35,036 nucleotides of DNA from positions 1-35,036 of the forward strand of contig RDZZ01000047.1 of the NCBI GenBank assembly GCA_004293655.1. The letters are read 5' to 3'. Source of the DNA: Polaromonas sp. (GTDB lineage Bacteria > Pseudomonadota > Gammaproteobacteria > Burkholderiales > Burkholderiaceae_C). How positions within the stretch are numbered: the stretch's first letter is position 1; each line of letters opens with the position of its first letter. The notes beneath the pieces are model-generated. The model was not told the origin of the DNA. It did not search any database and saw only the letters and a list, made by a program, of their open reading frames with translations. Made by a program: the position numbers and the translations under genes. This document shows positions 15,582-28,175 of this stretch, piece after piece.

Positions 15582-16313
15582 TCAGTTCAAGTCGCCGTAC
15601 TGGGTCGCGCTCAAGGCAGGTGCGCTGGCAGATTCAGGCATTTCAGTGTCTTCAAAACCCGTCAGCAAGGCATAAGAGCGGGGATTGCTGCGTGCTTTTC
15701 CAGATGTGTCGGTCGGTTGCGGGCTGTTGGCAGAAGCGGCTGCCAGTGCCTGCTTGAACGCTGCGACCTCATCGTCTTGAATGGGGTCATACCGAAAGTT
15801 GGGCGCCTTTTTGGGGGGCGGGCCTGGTGTGTCGTGGCTCTGGAGGGGTGCAGGTCGGGTCACCCTGGGTGCAGCTGTTTTGTCAGCAGGTGATGCAGCG
15901 GACAGGGCAACACGCCAGTAAACAGATGTCACGCCAATTTCATGGTGGGTTCTCGCTGTGTGCACAATCTTCGCTGCGATGTCCGCCAGCCTTTCAGCGC
16001 GATGGTCAAAAGACTGCTCCACATCAACCATGACCAGAAACTCGCCACCATACTGGTCCAGCGACAGCACCTTGAACCGGTAAGTGGCAGACAACACACC
16101 GGCATGTGTGAATGACTCACGGATCGCATGGTACAGCTGCTCACGGCGTGCATGGCGCTTGAGTCTGCGCCCCTCGCCCTGGTTGCCGGGGCCAGCTGCA
16201 GATCTGTCCGATGGCCCGGCCGTGGGTTTGCCCGGCACCAAGGGCGCCCCGCTTTTGTCAGATGCCACAGCCGGTGGCGTGGATTTCCCGGAAAACCAGT
16301 TAAAAAGTGACAT
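15582..16313 (-). CDS. Conserved hypothetical protein, function unknown
   Basis: A 243-residue soluble protein that I do not recognise. It starts MSLFNWFSGK, continues with a Pro/Gly/Ser-rich segment to about residue 45, then a compact region (about 48-140) with a basic stretch RRLKRHARREQLYHAIRES, a predicted beta segment FKVLSLDQYGGEFLVMVDVE, and a helix RAERLADIAAKIVHTAR. The C-terminal 90 residues are Pro/Ala-rich and probably disordered. No signal peptide or membrane segment is seen. The ATG at 16313 was preferred to one 33 bases upstream because the protein then begins with a natural MSLF N-terminus. Codon use resembles the neighbours. It is on the same strand as mnmE but 227 bases downstream. 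Confidence 0.7.
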   Translation of the reverse strand: MSLFNWFSGKSTPPAVASDKSGAPLVPGKPTAGPSDRSAAGPGNQGEGRRLKRHARREQLYHAIRESFTHAGVLSATYRFKVLSLDQYGGEFLVMVDVEQSFDHRAERLADIAAKIVHTARTHHEIGVTSVYWRVALSAASPADKTAAPRVTRPAPLQSHDTPGPPPKKAPNFRYDPIQDDEVAAFKQALAAASANSPQPTDTSGKARSNPRSYALLTGFEDTEMPESASAPALSATQYGDLN

Positions 16314-16540
16314 TTTTAATTGTTGTAAGCGTGCTGGCAGCTGCAATACCGCAGGTACAGACTATTTCAGCGCACAGCACAGTTGTATTGATGAGCGGCA
16401 TGATCTTACCCAACCATGCCCATTTGGGAAAGTTTTGTACATGCAGAAAAAACATGTTCTGGCCATATGGTGCACATACGGCCTGCACATGATGCGTATC
16501 GTGCCTCCTCACACTTACCCGTTGCCCGCCTGCGCAGTTG

Positions 16541-17932
16541 TTACTTGCCGATACAAAACCGGGAAAAAATCTCGCCCAGCAAGTCGTCAGATGTGAACTG
16601 GCCAGTGATGTCACCCAGATGGTGCTGCGCCTGGCGCAGATCTTCCGCCAGCAGATCCAGTGCTGGCTGGTTTGAGCACAACTGCGCTGCGGCCCGCAGC
16701 AGCTGCATGTTCACGCCGTCCAACGCCCGAATGTGCCGCTCGCGGGCCATAAAGACCCCTTCAGGTGCAGACTGCCAGCCCACCACACCCAGAAGCTGCT
16801 CGCGCAAGGCCTGCAGTCCGGCACCGGTTTTGGCTGAAATCACCACCCCTGGGCGGGCCGTCTCGGCCGTGTGCATCTGCGTTGCAGCATCGACCATGTC
16901 AGACTTGTTCCAAATGTCGATGATGGGTGTTTTCTCAGGCAGTTTAAGGGCCATAGCGCAGGCAATACGGGCGTCATTTGCTATGTAATCAGTAGCACTC
17001 TGCTGTGTCAGATCGTGCAGGAACAGCACCGCATCAGCCGTTCGAATCTCAGCCCAGGCGCGCTCCACGCCAATTTTCTCAACCTCGTCGAGGGCCTCGC
17101 GAAGACCCGCAGTGTCCACCACATGCAGCGGCACACCTTCCATCTGTATCAGCTGCGTGACCTTGTCGCGCGTGGTGCCCGCAATCGGCGTGACGATGGC
17201 CAGCTCGGCCCCAGCCAGTGCGTTGAGCAAGGAACTCTTGCCGGCATTGGGCTGCCCGGCAATCACCACCTTGATACCTTCACGCAAAATGGCACCCTGG
17301 CCAGCACGCTGCATGACGCTGGCCAGCGTCTGCTGCAGGCATGCCAGCTTGCCTTGTGCGTCCGCCTTTTGCAGAAAATCAATGTCTTCTTCAGGAAAAT
17401 CCAGCGTCGCCTCGACCAGCATGCGCAAGCCAATCAGCTGCGCCAGCAAGGTGTTGACAGCTTGCGAGAACTCACCCGACATGGAGCGCGCCGCAGAACG
17501 CGCGGCAACGTCGGTACTGGCATCGATCAGGTCGGCAATGGCTTCTGCCTGCGCCAGGTCAATCTTGTCGTTCAGAAAAGCCCGCTCGGTGAATTCACCC
17601 GGTTGGGCTATGCGCAGCTCAGGCTGCGCCTGCAGGCAGCGGGCCAGCAGCAGTTGGAGCACCACAGGCCCGCCATGGGCCTGCAGTTCCAGCACATCTT
17701 CACCTGTGTAGGAGTGCGGCGCGGGGAAATGGATCGCCAGACCCTTGTCGATCACACCGCCTGCCGCATCACGAAAAGGCAGATATGTCGCCTGCCGGGG
17801 CAGCAGGGCGCGACCGCAAATGGCGTTGATGACGGGGGCCACGTCTTTGCCTGACACACGGACAATGCCGACGGCTCCGCGACCAGGCGCGGTGGCAATG
17901 GCGGCAATGGGGTGGTGGTGTCTGGCCAGCAT
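16541..17932 (-). CDS. mnmE: MnmE, tRNA-modification GTPase
   Basis: A 463-residue protein of standard length. The N-terminal domain (1-120) includes [12 protein letters not shown] and [15 protein letters not shown]; a helical domain is interrupted by the G domain, with P-loop GQPNAGKSS (226-234), TTRD and DTAGLRE (273-279), and NKSD. The C-terminus is FCIGK, whose Cys is conserved. With MnmG it installs carboxymethylaminomethyl-type groups on U34 of certain tRNAs. The ATG at 17932 is fixed by homology; the frame continues upstream to 18169 into yidC. Residues about 313-331 are encoded by a palindrome-type sequence (16944-16997) like the dispersed repeats in this window. Confidence 0.96.
   Translation of the reverse strand: MLARHHHPIAAIATAPGRGAVGIVRVSGKDVAPVINAICGRALLPRQATYLPFRDAAGGVIDKGLAIHFPAPHSYTGEDVLELQAHGGPVVLQLLLARCLQAQPELRIAQPGEFTERAFLNDKIDLAQAEAIADLIDASTDVAARSAARSMSGEFSQAVNTLLAQLIGLRMLVEATLDFPEEDIDFLQKADAQGKLACLQQTLASVMQRAGQGAILREGIKVVIAGQPNAGKSSLLNALAGAELAIVTPIAGTTRDKVTQLIQMEGVPLHVVDTAGLREALDEVEKIGVERAWAEIRTADAVLFLHDLTQQSATDYIANDARIACAMALKLPEKTPIIDIWNKSDMVDAATQMHTAETARPGVVISAKTGAGLQALREQLLGVVGWQSAPEGVFMARERHIRALDGVNMQLLRAAAQLCSNQPALDLLAEDLRQAQHHLGDITGQFTSDDLLGEIFSRFCIGK
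16944..16997. repeat. Dispersed repeat-like segment inside mnmE
   Basis: The plus strand contains GGGCCATAGCGCAGGCAATA, then GCTATGTAATCAGTAGC at its right end, resembling the GCTAT-n-ATAGC ends of the other copies. It keeps the mnmE frame and encodes a segment of the G domain between the FLHDL strand and the NKSD motif, a variable loop/helix region. The call is tentative. Confidence 0.4.
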
Positions 17933-17962
17933 AAGCGTCAATGGTAAGGGCTGGGCGCGAAA

Positions 17963-17993
17963 ATGGCCGCCAGGCATTTCTGCCGGCGGCCAT
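17963..17993 (-). terminator. Hairpin between yidC and mnmE
   Basis: On the minus strand ATGGCCGCC pairs with GGCGGCCAT (9 bp, inner GGC/GCC extension) and is followed by TTTTCG. It lies 17 bases after the yidC stop. The T-run is short, so it may reduce rather than abolish read-through into mnmE. Confidence 0.6.
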
Positions 17994-18009
17994 TCTTGTG
18001 GCTGTTGAC

Positions 18010-19737
18010 TTATTTGAACTTTGGCAGGTTGAACTGCGGCGGCACACCCATGCGGGTGTTGATGACCCACTGCTGGGCAATCGACAAGATGTTGTTGGTG
18101 ATCCAGTACAACACCAGGCCCGCCGGGAAGAAGAAGAACATCACACTGAAGATCAGCGGCATGAACCACATCAGTTTGGCCTGCAACGGGTCAGGCGGGG
18201 CCGGGTTTAGAGCCGTTTGCAGCATGGTGGTGAGCGTCATGACCACGGGCAAGATGAAAAACGGGTCTGGCGCGGACAAATCCTTGATCCACAAAATCCA
18301 GGGCGCGTCGCGCATCTCGACACTGGACAGCAGCACCCAGTAAAGTGCAATGAACACCGGAATCTGGACCATGATGGGAAAGCAGCCACCCATCGGGTTG
18401 ACTTTTTCTTCTTTGTAAATCTTCATCATGGCCAACTGCATTTCTTGCGGTTTGTCTTTCAGGCGTTCGCGCATTTCCATGATTTTGGGGTTGATGGCTT
18501 TCATTTTGGCCATGCTCGAATACGCTTTGGCGTTGAGCCAGTAAAACGCAATCTTGAGCAGCAGCACCAGTGCCACAATGGACCAGCCCCAGTTTTGAAT
18601 CAAGGTGTGCAACTTGTCGAGCAGCCAATACAGCGGTTTGGCAAGAATGGTCAACCAGCCGTAGTCCTTGACCAGCTCCAGGCCAGGGGCCAGTGCTTCG
18701 AGAGTTTTTTCTTCCTGGGGGCCAATAAAAAGTTTGGCATCCATGGATTTGGTCATGCCAGGGGCAATCGCGTCGAGCGATGTGATCATGCCGACGGCGT
18801 AAAGGTTGGTGTCAACCTTGCGTTGAAAGAGGTCGCGCCTGATGCCGTCCCCCAGAATCCAGGCCGAGGCAAAGTAGTGTTGCACCATAGCGATATAGCC
18901 ATTGGTAGCCTGCTTTTCAACGTCAACCTTGCCTTTTTCAATGTCCTTGAACTCTACCTTCTGGTATTTTTTAGCCTCGGTGTAGATCGCCGGGCCGGTG
19001 AAGGTCGAGTAGAAGGAAGACTCGCCTGGAGGTGGATTGCCGTCACGTACCAGCTGCAGGTAAAGCTGGGGCGACACAGGGGTACTGCCCGTGTTGATCA
19101 CATCATGGCGAACCGTCGCATCATAGGCACCGCGCCTGAACGTGTAGGTTTTGACCAGCTTGACGCCGCCCACTTCTGCCGACTCAAACTTGACCTGCAG
19201 CTCATCTTGACCGTCTTTGAGGACACGCTCACCCGGCACTGCGGTCATGACTGTCTTGTGCGTGGGCATTGCCACACCACCCGCAGCAGGAATGAGTCCG
19301 GTTTGCGCCACATAGACCCGGTTGCTGCTTTCGTCGAGCAGTACAAAACCGCTTTTTTTGTCCGCCATGTCCTTGAACTTGTTAAAAGACGACCGAATCA
19401 AGGAACCCCCTTCAGTGTCGAACGTCAGGGTAAAGACGTCCGTCGTGACCACCAAACGCTCTTTGCTCGCCTGGGCCGCCACAGATGGCGCACCGGCAGG
19501 CAGTGCAGCGGTGCCCGCAGATGCAGGTGCGGGTGCGGGCACCGCTGAGGAGTTTGCAGTGGGCACCGAAGACGATGAGGCAGGACGCGCATTGTCTGCA
19601 GCATCTACTTTGACAGGCGTCGATGCGTTCGGAAAGAACGTGGGTTTTTGGCCATTGAAAACCTGCCACTGGTCCCACAACAGCACCATGGAAAAACCAA
19701 AAATCACCCATAAAACGGTGCGGCGAATGTCATTCAT
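18010..19737 (-). CDS. yidC: YidC, membrane protein insertase
   Basis: A 575-residue Oxa1/YidC protein. An N-terminal transmembrane helix (about 7-24, [15 protein letters not shown]), an Ala/Pro-rich linker and a periplasmic beta-supersandwich domain are followed from about residue 360 by the conserved five-helix insertase core, including [20 protein letters not shown] and [16 protein letters not shown]. It inserts inner-membrane proteins alone or with SecYEG. The start overlaps the yidD stop by four bases, linking it to rpmH-rnpA-yidD. Confidence 0.97.
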   Translation of the reverse strand: MNDIRRTVLWVIFGFSMVLLWDQWQVFNGQKPTFFPNASTPVKVDAADNARPASSSSVPTANSSAVPAPAPASAGTAALPAGAPSVAAQASKERLVVTTDVFTLTFDTEGGSLIRSSFNKFKDMADKKSGFVLLDESSNRVYVAQTGLIPAAGGVAMPTHKTVMTAVPGERVLKDGQDELQVKFESAEVGGVKLVKTYTFRRGAYDATVRHDVINTGSTPVSPQLYLQLVRDGNPPPGESSFYSTFTGPAIYTEAKKYQKVEFKDIEKGKVDVEKQATNGYIAMVQHYFASAWILGDGIRRDLFQRKVDTNLYAVGMITSLDAIAPGMTKSMDAKLFIGPQEEKTLEALAPGLELVKDYGWLTILAKPLYWLLDKLHTLIQNWGWSIVALVLLLKIAFYWLNAKAYSSMAKMKAINPKIMEMRERLKDKPQEMQLAMMKIYKEEKVNPMGGCFPIMVQIPVFIALYWVLLSSVEMRDAPWILWIKDLSAPDPFFILPVVMTLTTMLQTALNPAPPDPLQAKLMWFMPLIFSVMFFFFPAGLVLYWITNNILSIAQQWVINTRMGVPPQFNLPKFK

Positions 19738-20057
19738 GGTGGCTTTTTCTCAGAAGAATTTGGCGTCACGTGTGTGACCAGACGGGTAAATAAAGTGGCA
19801 GGAACGGGGTCGAGTCCGCCATTGCACCAAGGCTGGCACCGTGCCAGCCGGTGCAGCGTAAGGTAGCTGCCCAGCACAGCGCCATGCTGATGCAGGGCCT
19901 GCAGAGAGTAAGCCGAACAACTCGGCTCAAAGCGACACGAAGAACCCAGAGACGGACTGAGCAACAGGCGATAAGCTTTAACCAGACCAATCAGGAAAGT
20001 CTGAGGCAAAGCCACAACAAACTTCGCAGAGCTGGCAAATGTCAAATGATGTTTCAT
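19734..20057 (-). CDS. yidD: YidD, membrane protein insertion efficiency factor
   Basis: A 107-residue member of the small YidD family. The signature is YRLLLSPSLGSSCRFEPSCS with its conserved cysteines, then LHRLARCQPW near residue 70. YidD is a peripheral inner-membrane protein that helps YidC-dependent insertion. It sits between rnpA (19-base gap) and yidC (4-base overlap), its invariant place in proteobacteria. The C-terminal tail past about residue 90 is not conserved. Confidence 0.95.
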   Translation of the reverse strand: MKHHLTFASSAKFVVALPQTFLIGLVKAYRLLLSPSLGSSCRFEPSCSAYSLQALHQHGAVLGSYLTLHRLARCQPWCNGGLDPVPATLFTRLVTHVTPNSSEKKPP

Positions 20058-20076
20058 TGATATTTCGTATCGGCCG

Positions 20077-20499
20077 TCATCTCTGGCCGCAGCCGGCCTG
20101 CATCAAGGCGATGACCTCAGCACGTACAGCTTCTTTGAGGTGTCTCGATGTTGCACTGGGAAATTCTTGGCGGGAAAACCCCCTGCGCAAGCGCACCACA
20201 AAAGCCGCCTGTGGGCAAGTGTGAAAAAAATCAGCACTCACAGCGTAGATTTGCCTTTTGATGGCGTTGCGCGTGACAGCACGTTTGGCCCACCGCTTCG
20301 GCACCATGGCACCCATCCAGACAGATTGAACTGGAAACAGGGCAGCTACCCGAGATTTGTCACCTGTGCTTTTTTCGAGTTCAGCGCGCGGCATCTGGGT
20401 GTGAAGCTCGTTGCAGTGCAAGGAGAAATGCGCGGTTTTGGCAACAACGCGGCCAGCAAGTACAGCCTGAAACTGTGATCGGGTTTTAAGCCGTTGCAC
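20077..20499 (-). CDS. rnpA: RnpA, ribonuclease P protein component
   Basis: A 140-residue basic protein that assists the RNase P RNA in tRNA 5' maturation. It opens MQRLKTRSQFQAVL and carries the RNR-type RNA-binding motif in KRWAKRAVTRNAIKRQ. The start is GTG at 20499, giving the family N-terminus; no better ATG is in frame. It is slightly longer than E. coli RnpA (119), mainly through an insertion near residues 35-48. Downstream of rpmH by 102 bases. Confidence 0.94.
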   Translation of the reverse strand: MQRLKTRSQFQAVLAGRVVAKTAHFSLHCNELHTQMPRAELEKSTGDKSRVAALFPVQSVWMGAMVPKRWAKRAVTRNAIKRQIYAVSADFFHTCPQAAFVVRLRRGFSRQEFPSATSRHLKEAVRAEVIALMQAGCGQR

Positions 20500-20601
20500 A
20501 CAAGGCCATATGTTGTTTAGCTAGAAGTTATGCACGGGACCACAAAACTGCCAACCCAGGCGTGCAATTGTCTTGAATACAAAGGTCAGGGGGCAGGGTG
20601 C

Positions 20602-20736
20602 TCACACAGCCAGACGCTTGCGGCCTTTGGCGCGACGTGCGGCAATGACTGCACGACCACCGCGTGTTTTCATGCGCGTCAGGAAACCGTGCGTGCGTGC
20701 GCGTTTGACTTTGGAGGGTTGGTATGTGCGTTTCAT
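20602..20736 (-). CDS. rpmH: Ribosomal protein bL34
   Basis: A 44-residue, extremely basic protein that begins [18 protein letters not shown] and ends GRKRLAV, the standard bL34 sequence of the large ribosomal subunit. The ATG at 20736 follows GGA at a suitable spacing. It is the first gene of the rpmH-rnpA-yidD-yidC-mnmE series and is divergent from dnaA across a 481-base non-coding region. Confidence 0.97.
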   Translation of the reverse strand: MKRTYQPSKVKRARTHGFLTRMKTRGGRAVIAARRAKGRKRLAV

Positions 20737-20784
20737 AATTTATCCAGCTACTTCTGCTTGGTTGTTTGACTGATGTTTTCTATT

Positions 20785-20810
20785 TCTAGAGGCTTGCTCT
20801 AGAGGCTTGC
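20785..20810. repeat. Perfect 13-bp tandem repeat upstream of rpmH
   Basis: TCTAGAGGCTTGC occurs twice head to tail (20785-20797 and 20798-20810). It immediately precedes the 11-bp repeat array and lies 49 bases upstream of the rpmH start, so it could be part of the rpmH promoter region or the origin. Confidence 0.85.
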
Positions 20811-20811
20811 T

Positions 20812-20877
20812 TGTGACTCGCTTGTAAGTCACATGTGACTCACATGCGACTTACATTCGACTCACGTATGGCTTGTG
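20812..20877. repeat. Array of degenerate 11-bp direct repeats in the rpmH-dnaA intergenic region
   Basis: Six consecutive 11-base units: TGTGACTCGCT, TGTAAGTCACA, TGTGACTCACA, TGCGACTTACA, TTCGACTCACG and a decayed TATGGCTTGTG. The third unit is nearly a palindrome (TGTGA-C-TCACA). The period of about one helical turn would present each unit on the same face of the DNA, as in protein-binding iterons. The remainder of 20737-21217 holds no gene. Confidence 0.75.
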
Positions 20878-21112
20878 CATCTGCCCCAATTGCGGGCATT
20901 CGCTAGCGATTTCAGTCTTTCAAGATTCGCATGAAATTTTTTGAAATCGTGCCAATGCCACGACCGGCGACACTTGCTCATCAAGTTAACCCATGATTAT
21001 CACAGATTTCCCAAGGCTGAGACCGGACTGTGGAGTCTGCTGGGGGCAATGCCTTGCATCACAAGCCTGTACAGACCGTATGGAAAACGCGTGAAAGCGA
21101 CAGGAATTACTT

Positions 21113-21171
21113 TGTGGATAACTTGGCCCGAAGACTACAATCACACGTGTCAAAAATGAATCTTATCCACA
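21113..21171. promoter_or_regulatory. Two inverted consensus DnaA boxes upstream of dnaA
   Basis: TGTGGATAA at 21113-21121 (minus orientation) and TTATCCACA at 21163-21171 (plus orientation) are exact 9-mer DnaA boxes, 41 bases apart. They lie 47-105 bases before the dnaA start, so they can serve dnaA autoregulation and may belong to a bipartite origin. Confidence 0.85.
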
Positions 21172-21217
21172 AGCGCCAGACGTACTTTACTGGCAGCACA
21201 GCCCCCGAAAATTCCCC

Positions 21218-22612
21218 ATGTACGACGCGCCCGCAAGCGACTTGAGTCACAGTTTATGGCGAACATGCGTCGACCACCTTGCCCAGGAATTGCCTGAGCA
21301 GCAGTTCAACACCTGGATACGCCCGCTGGTTGCTGAAGTTGCTCAGGACCTCTCGAAAGTCACGATACAAGTCGGCAACCGCTTCAAGCTCGACTGGATT
21401 CGCGCCCAGTATGCTGCCCGCATTGCAGCGCTGCTTGAGAAGGTTTCAGGTCAGAACATTGCACTCGAGTTAGCGCTCGCTCCCCGTGAAAGTCCTATAA
21501 AACAGGTCTCTGTCGCCAGAATCTTTGAAACCTCCGAAATCTCTGAGTCTGCCGGTACAAGTGCGATTGAAGAGTTTGCGGGTGCGCCCTTCAAGAATCG
21601 ACTCAACACTGCACTCACATTCAACACGCTCATTGAGGGCACGGCAAACCGCATGGGACGTGCGGCAGCCATGCACGTTGCCAGCAGCCTGGGCCAGCTT
21701 TACAACCCACTTTTTATTTATGGCGGTGTCGGCCTGGGCAAAACCCACCTGATGCATGCGGTTGGCAATAAACTGCTGGCAGATAACCTTCAGGCAAAAG
21801 TTCTCTACATCCACGCAGAGCAATTCGTCTCGGATGTGGTTAAAGCCTATCAACGCAAGACTTTTGAGGAGTTCAAAGATCGCTACCACTCACTTGATTT
21901 GCTGCTGATTGATGATGTGCAATTTTTTGCCAACAAAGATCGTACGCAAGAAGAGTTCTTCAACGCTTTTGAAGCTCTGCTGACAAAAAAATCACACATC
22001 GTGATGACCAGTGACACCTATCCGAAAGGTCTGACAGACATCCACGAGCGTCTGGTCTCACGCTTTGACTCTGGCCTGACGGTTGCCATTGAGCCGCCTG
22101 AGCTGGAGATGCGCGTGGCCATTTTGATTCGCAAGGCTGAAGTTGAAGGCACGGTGATGCCAGAGGAAGTCGCTTTCTTTGTCGCAAAAAATGTGCGTTC
22201 AAACGTGCGTGAACTCGAAGGCGCATTGCGCAAGATTCTGGCTTACTCTCGCTTTAACCAGAAAGATATCTCCATCCAACTGGCGCGCGAAGCGCTGCGG
22301 GATTTGCTGTCCATCCAAAACCGTCAGATTTCGGTTGAAAATATTCAAAAAACGGTTGCCGACTACTACAAGATCAAAGTGGCAGACATGTATTCCAAAA
22401 AGCGCCCAGCCAGTATTGCCAGGCCGCGTCAGATCGCCATGTACCTGGCCAAGGAACTGACCCAGAAGAGCTTGCCAGAAATCGGCGAGCTGTTCGGTGG
22501 ACGTGACCACACCACGGTGCTGCACGCTGTGCGCAAGATGTCTGCAGAACGCCAGCAACTGACCGAGTTGAACCAGCAGTTGCATGTGCTGGAGCAAACA
22601 TTGAAAGGGTAG
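21218..22612 (+). CDS. dnaA: DnaA, chromosomal replication initiator
   Basis: A 464-residue initiator ATPase. Domain I (about 1-85) contains [19 protein letters not shown]; a short linker follows; the AAA+ domain III has Walker [11 protein letters not shown] (168-177) and Walker [11 protein letters not shown] (about 228-237); C-terminal domain IV has the DnaA-box-binding signature [15 protein letters not shown]. It binds DnaA boxes and melts the origin. No clear Shine-Dalgarno precedes the ATG at 21218. Flanking DnaA boxes on both sides suggest autoregulation. Confidence 0.98.
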   Translation: MYDAPASDLSHSLWRTCVDHLAQELPEQQFNTWIRPLVAEVAQDLSKVTIQVGNRFKLDWIRAQYAARIAALLEKVSGQNIALELALAPRESPIKQVSVARIFETSEISESAGTSAIEEFAGAPFKNRLNTALTFNTLIEGTANRMGRAAAMHVASSLGQLYNPLFIYGGVGLGKTHLMHAVGNKLLADNLQAKVLYIHAEQFVSDVVKAYQRKTFEEFKDRYHSLDLLLIDDVQFFANKDRTQEEFFNAFEALLTKKSHIVMTSDTYPKGLTDIHERLVSRFDSGLTVAIEPPELEMRVAILIRKAEVEGTVMPEEVAFFVAKNVRSNVRELEGALRKILAYSRFNQKDISIQLAREALRDLLSIQNRQISVENIQKTVADYYKIKVADMYSKKRPASIARPRQIAMYLAKELTQKSLPEIGELFGGRDHTTVLHAVRKMSAERQQLTELNQQLHVLEQTLKG

Positions 22613-22899
22613 AAAAGGATGAAAAAAGCAGCAAGCCACACAAGGATAACCCTGTGGATAACTTTTTAATAACTGGTGAGTTATCCACAGGAGAGGCGTT
22701 ACGGCAGAAGTTGTTCAGTTTTCATACACCTATTTCAAGGGTTCAAAACACAGGGTTATACAGTCGCCAAGTGATTGATTTAAAACAAAAAATTGAGGTT
22801 ATGCACAGAAAAGTGGTACTTCTACTACTACTACTAATTTGAATTAAAGAAATAAAGAGATAGAGAGTTGAAGAAGTCAACAGAAACAAAAAGGAAATC
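22613..22899. other. Probable replication origin (oriC) between dnaA and dnaN
   Basis: This 287-base non-coding interval holds exact DnaA boxes TGTGGATAA (22653-22661) and TTATCCACA (22681-22689), a one-mismatch box TTATGCACA (22799-22807), a DnaA-trio-like run and an AT-rich stretch (22837-22870) suited to unwinding. Together with the two boxes ahead of dnaA it looks like a bipartite origin. The call rests on motif content and gene context; no GC-skew plot was made. Confidence 0.85.
22799..22838 (+). other. Basal unwinding element: DnaA box plus DnaA-trio
   Basis: The box TTATGCACA is followed after a short spacer by CTT-CTA-CTA-CTA-CTA-CTA (22819-22836), that is 3'-GAT-5' triplets on the opposite strand, then AATTTGAATTAAAG. 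This matches the box / spacer / DnaA-trio / AT-rich order described for the B. subtilis unwinding region, in which DnaA filaments load on the trio strand. Six triplets are present, five of them perfect. Confidence 0.75.
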
Positions 22900-26749
<3,850 letters not shown>

Positions 26750-26759
26750 TGTTCGCTAC

Positions 26760-26789
26760 CCGTCAGGCTCCGTCAGGTTCCGTCAAGTT
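26760..26789. repeat. Three 10-bp direct repeats after gyrB
   Basis: CCGTCAGGCT, CCGTCAGGTT and CCGTCAAGTT follow each other directly, starting 10 bases after the gyrB stop. They are in the gyrB-yghU gap and have no obvious function. Confidence 0.7.
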
Positions 26790-26853
26790 TTTAAAGGTAC
26801 ATCAGCAGGTAGAGTGGTTTTAATATCAACGAGATAACCGATGAGACAACTTC

Positions 26854-27750
26854 ATGAGCGACAAAAACGACTACACCCCACCCAAAGTCTGGACCTGGGA
26901 CCAAGAAAATGGCGGTAAGTTTGCCAGCATCAACCGACCCATTGCCGGTGTGACGCATGACAGGGCCCTGCCAGTAGGCCGCCACCCACTGCAGCTTTAT
27001 TCACTGGGCACGCCCAACGGTGTCAAGGTGACCATCATGCTCGAAGAGTTGCTGGCATCGGGCTGCAGTGGTGCTGAGTACGACGCCTGGCTGATCCGCA
27101 TCAGTGAGGGAGACCAGTTTGGCAGCGGATTTGTGGCGGTCAATCCCAACTCCAAGATTCCGGCGCTGATGGACCGCAGTGGCCCGGCACCCGTGCGGGT
27201 GTTCGAGTCCGGCGCGATTTTGCAATACCTGGCTGAAAAGTTCGGCATGTTTTTGCCTGCAGGTGGCGCAGCGCGTGCCGAGTGCCTGTCGTGGCTGTTC
27301 TGGCAGATGGGCAGCGCGCCTTTCCTGGGCGGCGGCTTCGGCCATTTCTATGCTTACGCGCCGGCCAAATTTGAGTACCCCATCAATCGCTACGCGATGG
27401 AGGTCAAGCGCCAGCTGGATGTATTAGACCGCCAGCTGGCAGAGCACCGTTTCCTGGCAGGCAGCCAATACACCATCGCAGACATGGCGGTGTGGCCCTG
27501 GTATGGCACGCTGGTCAAGGGACTGCTGTACGAGGCCGGCGAGTTCTTGAGCGTGCATGAGTACAAGCACGTTCTGCGCTGGGCGGACGAGGTTGCTGCG
27601 CGCCCTGCTGTGCAACGCGGGCGCAAGGTCAACCGCGTTTTTGGCGAGCCTTCCAGCCAGCTGCATGAGCGGCATGAGGCCAGCGACTTTGACGCAAAAA
27701 CGCAAGACAAGTTGACCCCGCCCGTCCAGGCGCCCAGTGACAAAGCGTGA
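26854..27750 (+). CDS. yghU: YghU-like glutathione S-transferase / disulfide-bond oxidoreductase
   Basis: A 298-residue Nu-class glutathione transferase homologue. The N-terminal extension MSDKNDYTPPKVWTWDQ with GGKFASINRPIAG is typical of YghU. A thioredoxin-like domain follows with LYSLGTPNGVKVTIMLEE, NPNSKIPAL and ESGAILQYLAEKFG, then a helical domain with YTIADMAVWPW. E. coli YghU reduces disulfides with glutathione and has peroxidase activity. The ATG at 26854 is the homology-based start. It follows gyrB by 104 bases on the same strand and precedes a DUF3297 gene. Confidence 0.92.
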   Translation: MSDKNDYTPPKVWTWDQENGGKFASINRPIAGVTHDRALPVGRHPLQLYSLGTPNGVKVTIMLEELLASGCSGAEYDAWLIRISEGDQFGSGFVAVNPNSKIPALMDRSGPAPVRVFESGAILQYLAEKFGMFLPAGGAARAECLSWLFWQMGSAPFLGGGFGHFYAYAPAKFEYPINRYAMEVKRQLDVLDRQLAEHRFLAGSQYTIADMAVWPWYGTLVKGLLYEAGEFLSVHEYKHVLRWADEVAARPAVQRGRKVNRVFGEPSSQLHERHEASDFDAKTQDKLTPPVQAPSDKA

Positions 27751-27794
27751 CCATCACGGCGCGCTGTCATCTCTTTCATTTACTTTTTTGATCC

Positions 27795-28049
27795 ATGACC
27801 GAAATCACCCAACCCCCTGAGCTGCCCGACCGTCTGTCAACCGACGAGCGCAGCCCGCATTTCAACAAGGCGGTCTTTGAGCATGACGTGGGCATCCGCT
27901 TCAACGACAAAGACCGCAACGACGTACAAGAGTATTGCATCAGCGAAGGCTGGATCAAGGTGCCCGTGGGCAACAAGGTGGACCGCAAAGGCCATCCGCT
28001 GACGATCAAGCTCAAGGGCCGGGTTGAGTCGTTCTACAAGCAGGCTTGA
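27795..28049 (+). CDS. DUF3297 family protein
   Basis: An 84-residue cytosolic protein with the family core LPDRLSTDERSPHFNKA, GIRFNDKDRNDV, EYCISEGWIKVP and DRKGHPLTIKLKG. Function is unknown; the family is widespread in proteobacteria as a small single-domain protein. It lies 44 bases after yghU and is followed by an intrinsic terminator, so it is probably the last gene of that transcript. Confidence 0.88.
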   Translation: MTEITQPPELPDRLSTDERSPHFNKAVFEHDVGIRFNDKDRNDVQEYCISEGWIKVPVGNKVDRKGHPLTIKLKGRVESFYKQA

Positions 28050-28056
28050 CGACCGT

Positions 28057-28080
28057 CACGCTCCGGTGCGGTGTTTTTTT
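28057..28080 (+). terminator. Intrinsic terminator after the DUF3297 gene
   Basis: A short GC-rich hairpin (CACGC...GCGGTG with one bulge) is followed by seven T. It lies 8 bases past the stop and closes the plus-strand transcript before the convergent min operon. Confidence 0.65.
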
Positions 28081-28122
28081 CAACAAAAAAGGCAGCTGTG
28101 GCAATGAGGACGGGCGCTGCAA

Positions 28123-28175
28123 GCTATTTTATTTATAGCAAAAAGGGTTTTGGCGTACTGCTGGCTGACCGCGCC
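28123..28175. repeat. Dispersed palindromic repeat, copy D
   Basis: Starts GCTATTTTATTTATAGC and continues to TACTGCTGGCTGACCGC, matching copies A-C at the start and in the TACTGCTG core. It fills the convergent gap between the DUF3297 gene and minE and reaches the minE stop codon. Confidence 0.55.

Noticed and set aside
17933-18169. N-terminal extension of MnmE
   Set aside because: It runs into yidC; MnmE homology starts at the ATG at 17932.
18217-19548. 443-codon plus-strand open frame
   Set aside because: Fully antisense to yidC, with His/Phe-rich composition typical of a shadow frame.
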